6,468 bases of DNA from CAYLZN01 sp964387935 (GTDB taxonomy: Bacteria > Acidobacteriota > Vicinamibacteria > Vicinamibacterales > JAFNAJ01), in contig CAYLZN010000330.1 in NCBI GenBank assembly GCA_964387935.1, positions 1 to 6,468 on the forward strand, written 5' to 3'. Under the pieces are notes generated by a model. The model was not told where the DNA came from and did no database searches. It saw nothing but the letters and a program-made list of their open reading frames with translations. Positions 5,224 to 6,468 of this stretch are shown one piece after another; position 1 is the stretch's first letter, and the number at the start of each line of letters is the position of its first letter. A program made the position numbers and the translations under genes.

Positions 5224-5883
5224 ATGGACAGCATCGTACGCACGTTCGGCTTTGCCTCGATTCCGGCCCTCCTCCTGACGGCCGGGCTGATGGGGGACCG
5301 TCCCGGCGCCGGGTCGCGGGAGTCAGCGACGATGACGACGGCCGTGAGTCTGTCCGCGACGCAGGCGCCCGCGAAGGCCCAGGCCCCGGCCCCAACGAGT
5401 CAGAGCCTCGCGCCATTCGTCCCGACGCCGCAGGACGTCGCGGAGCGTATGCTCGAGCTGGCGGGTGCCACCAGGAACGACGTCGTCTACGACCTGGGCT
5501 GTGGTGACGGGCGTCTCGTGGTGACCGCGGCGAAGAAGTACGGCGCGAGAGGAGTTGGCGTGGACATCGACCCGGAACGTATTGCTGAGTCGCAGGCCAA
5601 CGCCAAGGCCGCGGGCGTGGAGGGCCTGGTGACGTTCCGAGTCCAGGACGCCATGACCGTTGACGTTTCGCAGGCGACGATCGTCACCCTCTACCTGCTG
5701 TCCTCGTCCAACCTGAAACTGAGGCCGCACCTGACGAAACAGCTTCGGCCTGGCGCGCGCATCGTGTCCCATGCCTTCAGCATGGGTGACTGGCGGCCGG
5801 ACAAGGTCGACACCTTCACCGACGCCAACGGCAGCACCCGCACGCTGTATCTGTGGAAGGCGGACGGCCAGGTGCGGCCGTAG
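5224..5883 (+). CDS. Class I SAM-dependent methyltransferase with probable N-terminal signal sequence
   Basis: This is a 219-residue Rossmann-fold methyltransferase. SAM-binding motif I is VYDLGCGDGR (88-97), with VGVDIDP (111-117) providing the acidic residue (Asp114) for the SAM ribose. Later come a TLYLLSSSNLKLRP stretch and PGARIVSHAFSMGDWRPDK, features of a family of small methyltransferases in which the product is often annotated only as 'methyltransferase domain protein' (Methyltransf_31/DOT1-like region). The acceptor is unknown. ATG 5224 was chosen because GGAG (5211-5214) sits 9 bases upstream, and it gives a signal-like N-terminus: Arg6, then a hydrophobic run FASIPALLLTAGLMG (10-24). 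A Pro/Ala/Gln-rich linker (about 47-64) then precedes the catalytic domain. A second in-frame ATG at 5332 also has GGGAG 9 bases upstream and would yield a cytosolic protein without the signal. The GTG at 5185 is less likely. Single gene, convergent with ferritin. Confidence 0.85.
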   Translation: MDSIVRTFGFASIPALLLTAGLMGDRPGAGSRESATMTTAVSLSATQAPAKAQAPAPTSQSLAPFVPTPQDVAERMLELAGATRNDVVYDLGCGDGRLVVTAAKKYGARGVGVDIDPERIAESQANAKAAGVEGLVTFRVQDAMTVDVSQATIVTLYLLSSSNLKLRPHLTKQLRPGARIVSHAFSMGDWRPDKVDTFTDANGSTRTLYLWKADGQVRP

Positions 5884-5891
5884 ACCATCCG

Positions 5892-5904
5892 CCCCGTCGC
5901 GGGG
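5892..5904. terminator. Short hairpin between convergent genes, weak terminator candidate
   Basis: CCCCG (5892-5896) pairs with CGGGG (5900-5904) around a 3-base loop in the 29-bp gap between the methyltransferase stop (5881-5883) and the ferritin stop (5913-5915). There is no T-run on either side, so if it helps end transcription it is not a classical intrinsic terminator. Confidence 0.3.
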
Positions 5905-5912
5905 ACGCTCAG

Positions 5913-6425
5913 CTATTCCGCGGCGGGCTCGGCCTCCGGCCCCCTGCCGCCCAGTTCACGGTCGATCTCCAGCAACGAGGGCGCATCGTCGCCGACCATG
6001 CGGAGCTTCGCCACGATTTCGCGCATGGACTTCTCTTCCTCGACCTGCTCGTTGACGAACCACTGCATCTGGACGGCCGTGTCGAACGCCCTCTCCTTGA
6101 AGGCCAGCTCGTAGAGGGCGTTGATCTGCTGGCTGACGCCCTGCTCCTGCTTGTAGGCCGTCTCGAACACGTCGAGCAGGGACTTGAACTCCCCCTTCGG
6201 CTCGCCGAGGGCGGTGAGCTGCGGCCTGGCGTCCTTGGCCAGCATGAAGTCGAACAGGCGCATCGCGTGGCCGTACTCCTCCTGGCTCTGGAGGCGGAAC
6301 CAACTTGCGGCGCCGACGAAGTTGGCGGACTGGCAATGGGCCGACATCGCGAGGTAGGCGTACGAGGCCATGAGCTCGTTGTTGATTTGCTGGCTGATGG
6401 CGTTCTGAACGGGCTGAGGCAGCAT
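5913..6425 (-). CDS. ftnA: Non-haem bacterial ferritin (FtnA-like)
   Basis: This 170-residue protein is a four-helix-bundle iron-storage protein that oxidises Fe(II) and stores it as a ferric core in a 24-subunit cytoplasmic shell. Length is typical (E. coli FtnA is 165). All ferroxidase residues sit at the expected positions: Glu17, Glu50 and His53 (QEEYGHAMR), Glu94, Gln127 and Glu130, with Glu126/Glu129 nearby (NEQVEEE). The N-terminal helix LPQPVQNAISQQINNELMAS is characteristic. There is no haem-binding Met at the bacterioferritin position that I can recognise, so FtnA rather than Bfr is preferred. The last dozen or so residues (GGRGPEAEPAAE) are a short acidic, flexible extension. The start ATG 6423-6425 has GGAG (6435-6432) six bases upstream. 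Only 43 bases of upstream DNA are visible, so regulation by iron cannot be judged. It converges on the methyltransferase gene with a 29-bp gap. Confidence 0.95.
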   Translation of the reverse strand: MLPQPVQNAISQQINNELMASYAYLAMSAHCQSANFVGAASWFRLQSQEEYGHAMRLFDFMLAKDARPQLTALGEPKGEFKSLLDVFETAYKQEQGVSQQINALYELAFKERAFDTAVQMQWFVNEQVEEEKSMREIVAKLRMVGDDAPSLLEIDRELGGRGPEAEPAAE

Positions 6426-6431
6426 GAGGCG

Positions 6432-6435
6432 CTCC
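6432..6435 (-). promoter_or_regulatory. Ribosome binding site of the ferritin gene
   Basis: GGAG on the minus strand, six bases before the ATG at 6425, is a well-placed Shine-Dalgarno sequence and fixes this start. The contrast with the transporter gene, which has none, is noticeable. Confidence 0.65.
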
Positions 6436-6468
6436 GGGGGGAGGAGGGACGGTTCTTGTTTGGGCCAG

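Noticed and set aside
4321..6425. CarD, methyltransferase and ferritin genes as a single functional system
   Set aside because: The genes alternate strands, have their own signals and belong to unrelated housekeeping families; adjacency alone does not support a joint system.
1..6468. tRNA, rRNA, riboswitch, transposon ends or attachment sites
   Set aside because: Looked for cloverleaf arms, GGTTC-type T-loops, terminal inverted repeats and transposase motifs by eye; none seen.

Overview
This 6.5 kb window is ordinary-looking bacterial chromosome with very high G+C. It carries five genes that end inside the window and one (a dipeptidase) that enters from the left edge. The gene types (a signal-peptide-bearing class I methyltransferase, a CarD/CdnL regulator, a non-haem ferritin, a bacterial OPT transporter), the GC-rich codons and the heptad repeats between genes would fit a member of the Acidobacteriota such as a Vicinamibacteria-like soil organism. 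That placement is an inference from overall style and is not proven by any marker gene here.

Layout. Bases 1-675 (+) are the C-terminal part of a PepD-type M20 dipeptidase. Bases 676-798 separate it from a convergent gene and hold two different 7-bp tandem repeats flanking a long hairpin. Bases 799-2874 (-) encode a 691-residue OPT-family oligopeptide transporter. A 53-bp divergent gap (2875-2927) follows, then an exported protein of unknown function with a C-terminal SbsA-type Ig-like domain (2928-4121, +). The gap at 4122-4320 contains a good intrinsic terminator for the next gene, a minus-strand CarD/CdnL-family RNA polymerase-binding regulator (4321-4965) with an unusual basic Ala/Pro-rich tail. 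A divergent control region (4966-5223) carries a consensus -10 for that regulator. It is followed by a SAM-dependent methyltransferase with a probable N-terminal signal sequence (5224-5883, +), and finally a convergent FtnA-like ferritin with a complete ferroxidase centre (5913-6425, -).

How the genes work together. The dipeptidase and the OPT transporter make a plausible peptide-scavenging pair (uptake, then hydrolysis), although they are convergent and so not an operon. The others are alternating-strand single genes with no obvious shared pathway. No RNA gene, CRISPR array, insertion sequence or phage remnant was found. I do not see a clear new multi-gene system. The points most worth a second look are the double-heptad/hairpin spacer, the exported methyltransferase, the tail on the CarD protein, and the unclassified two-repeat plus Ig-like exported protein.
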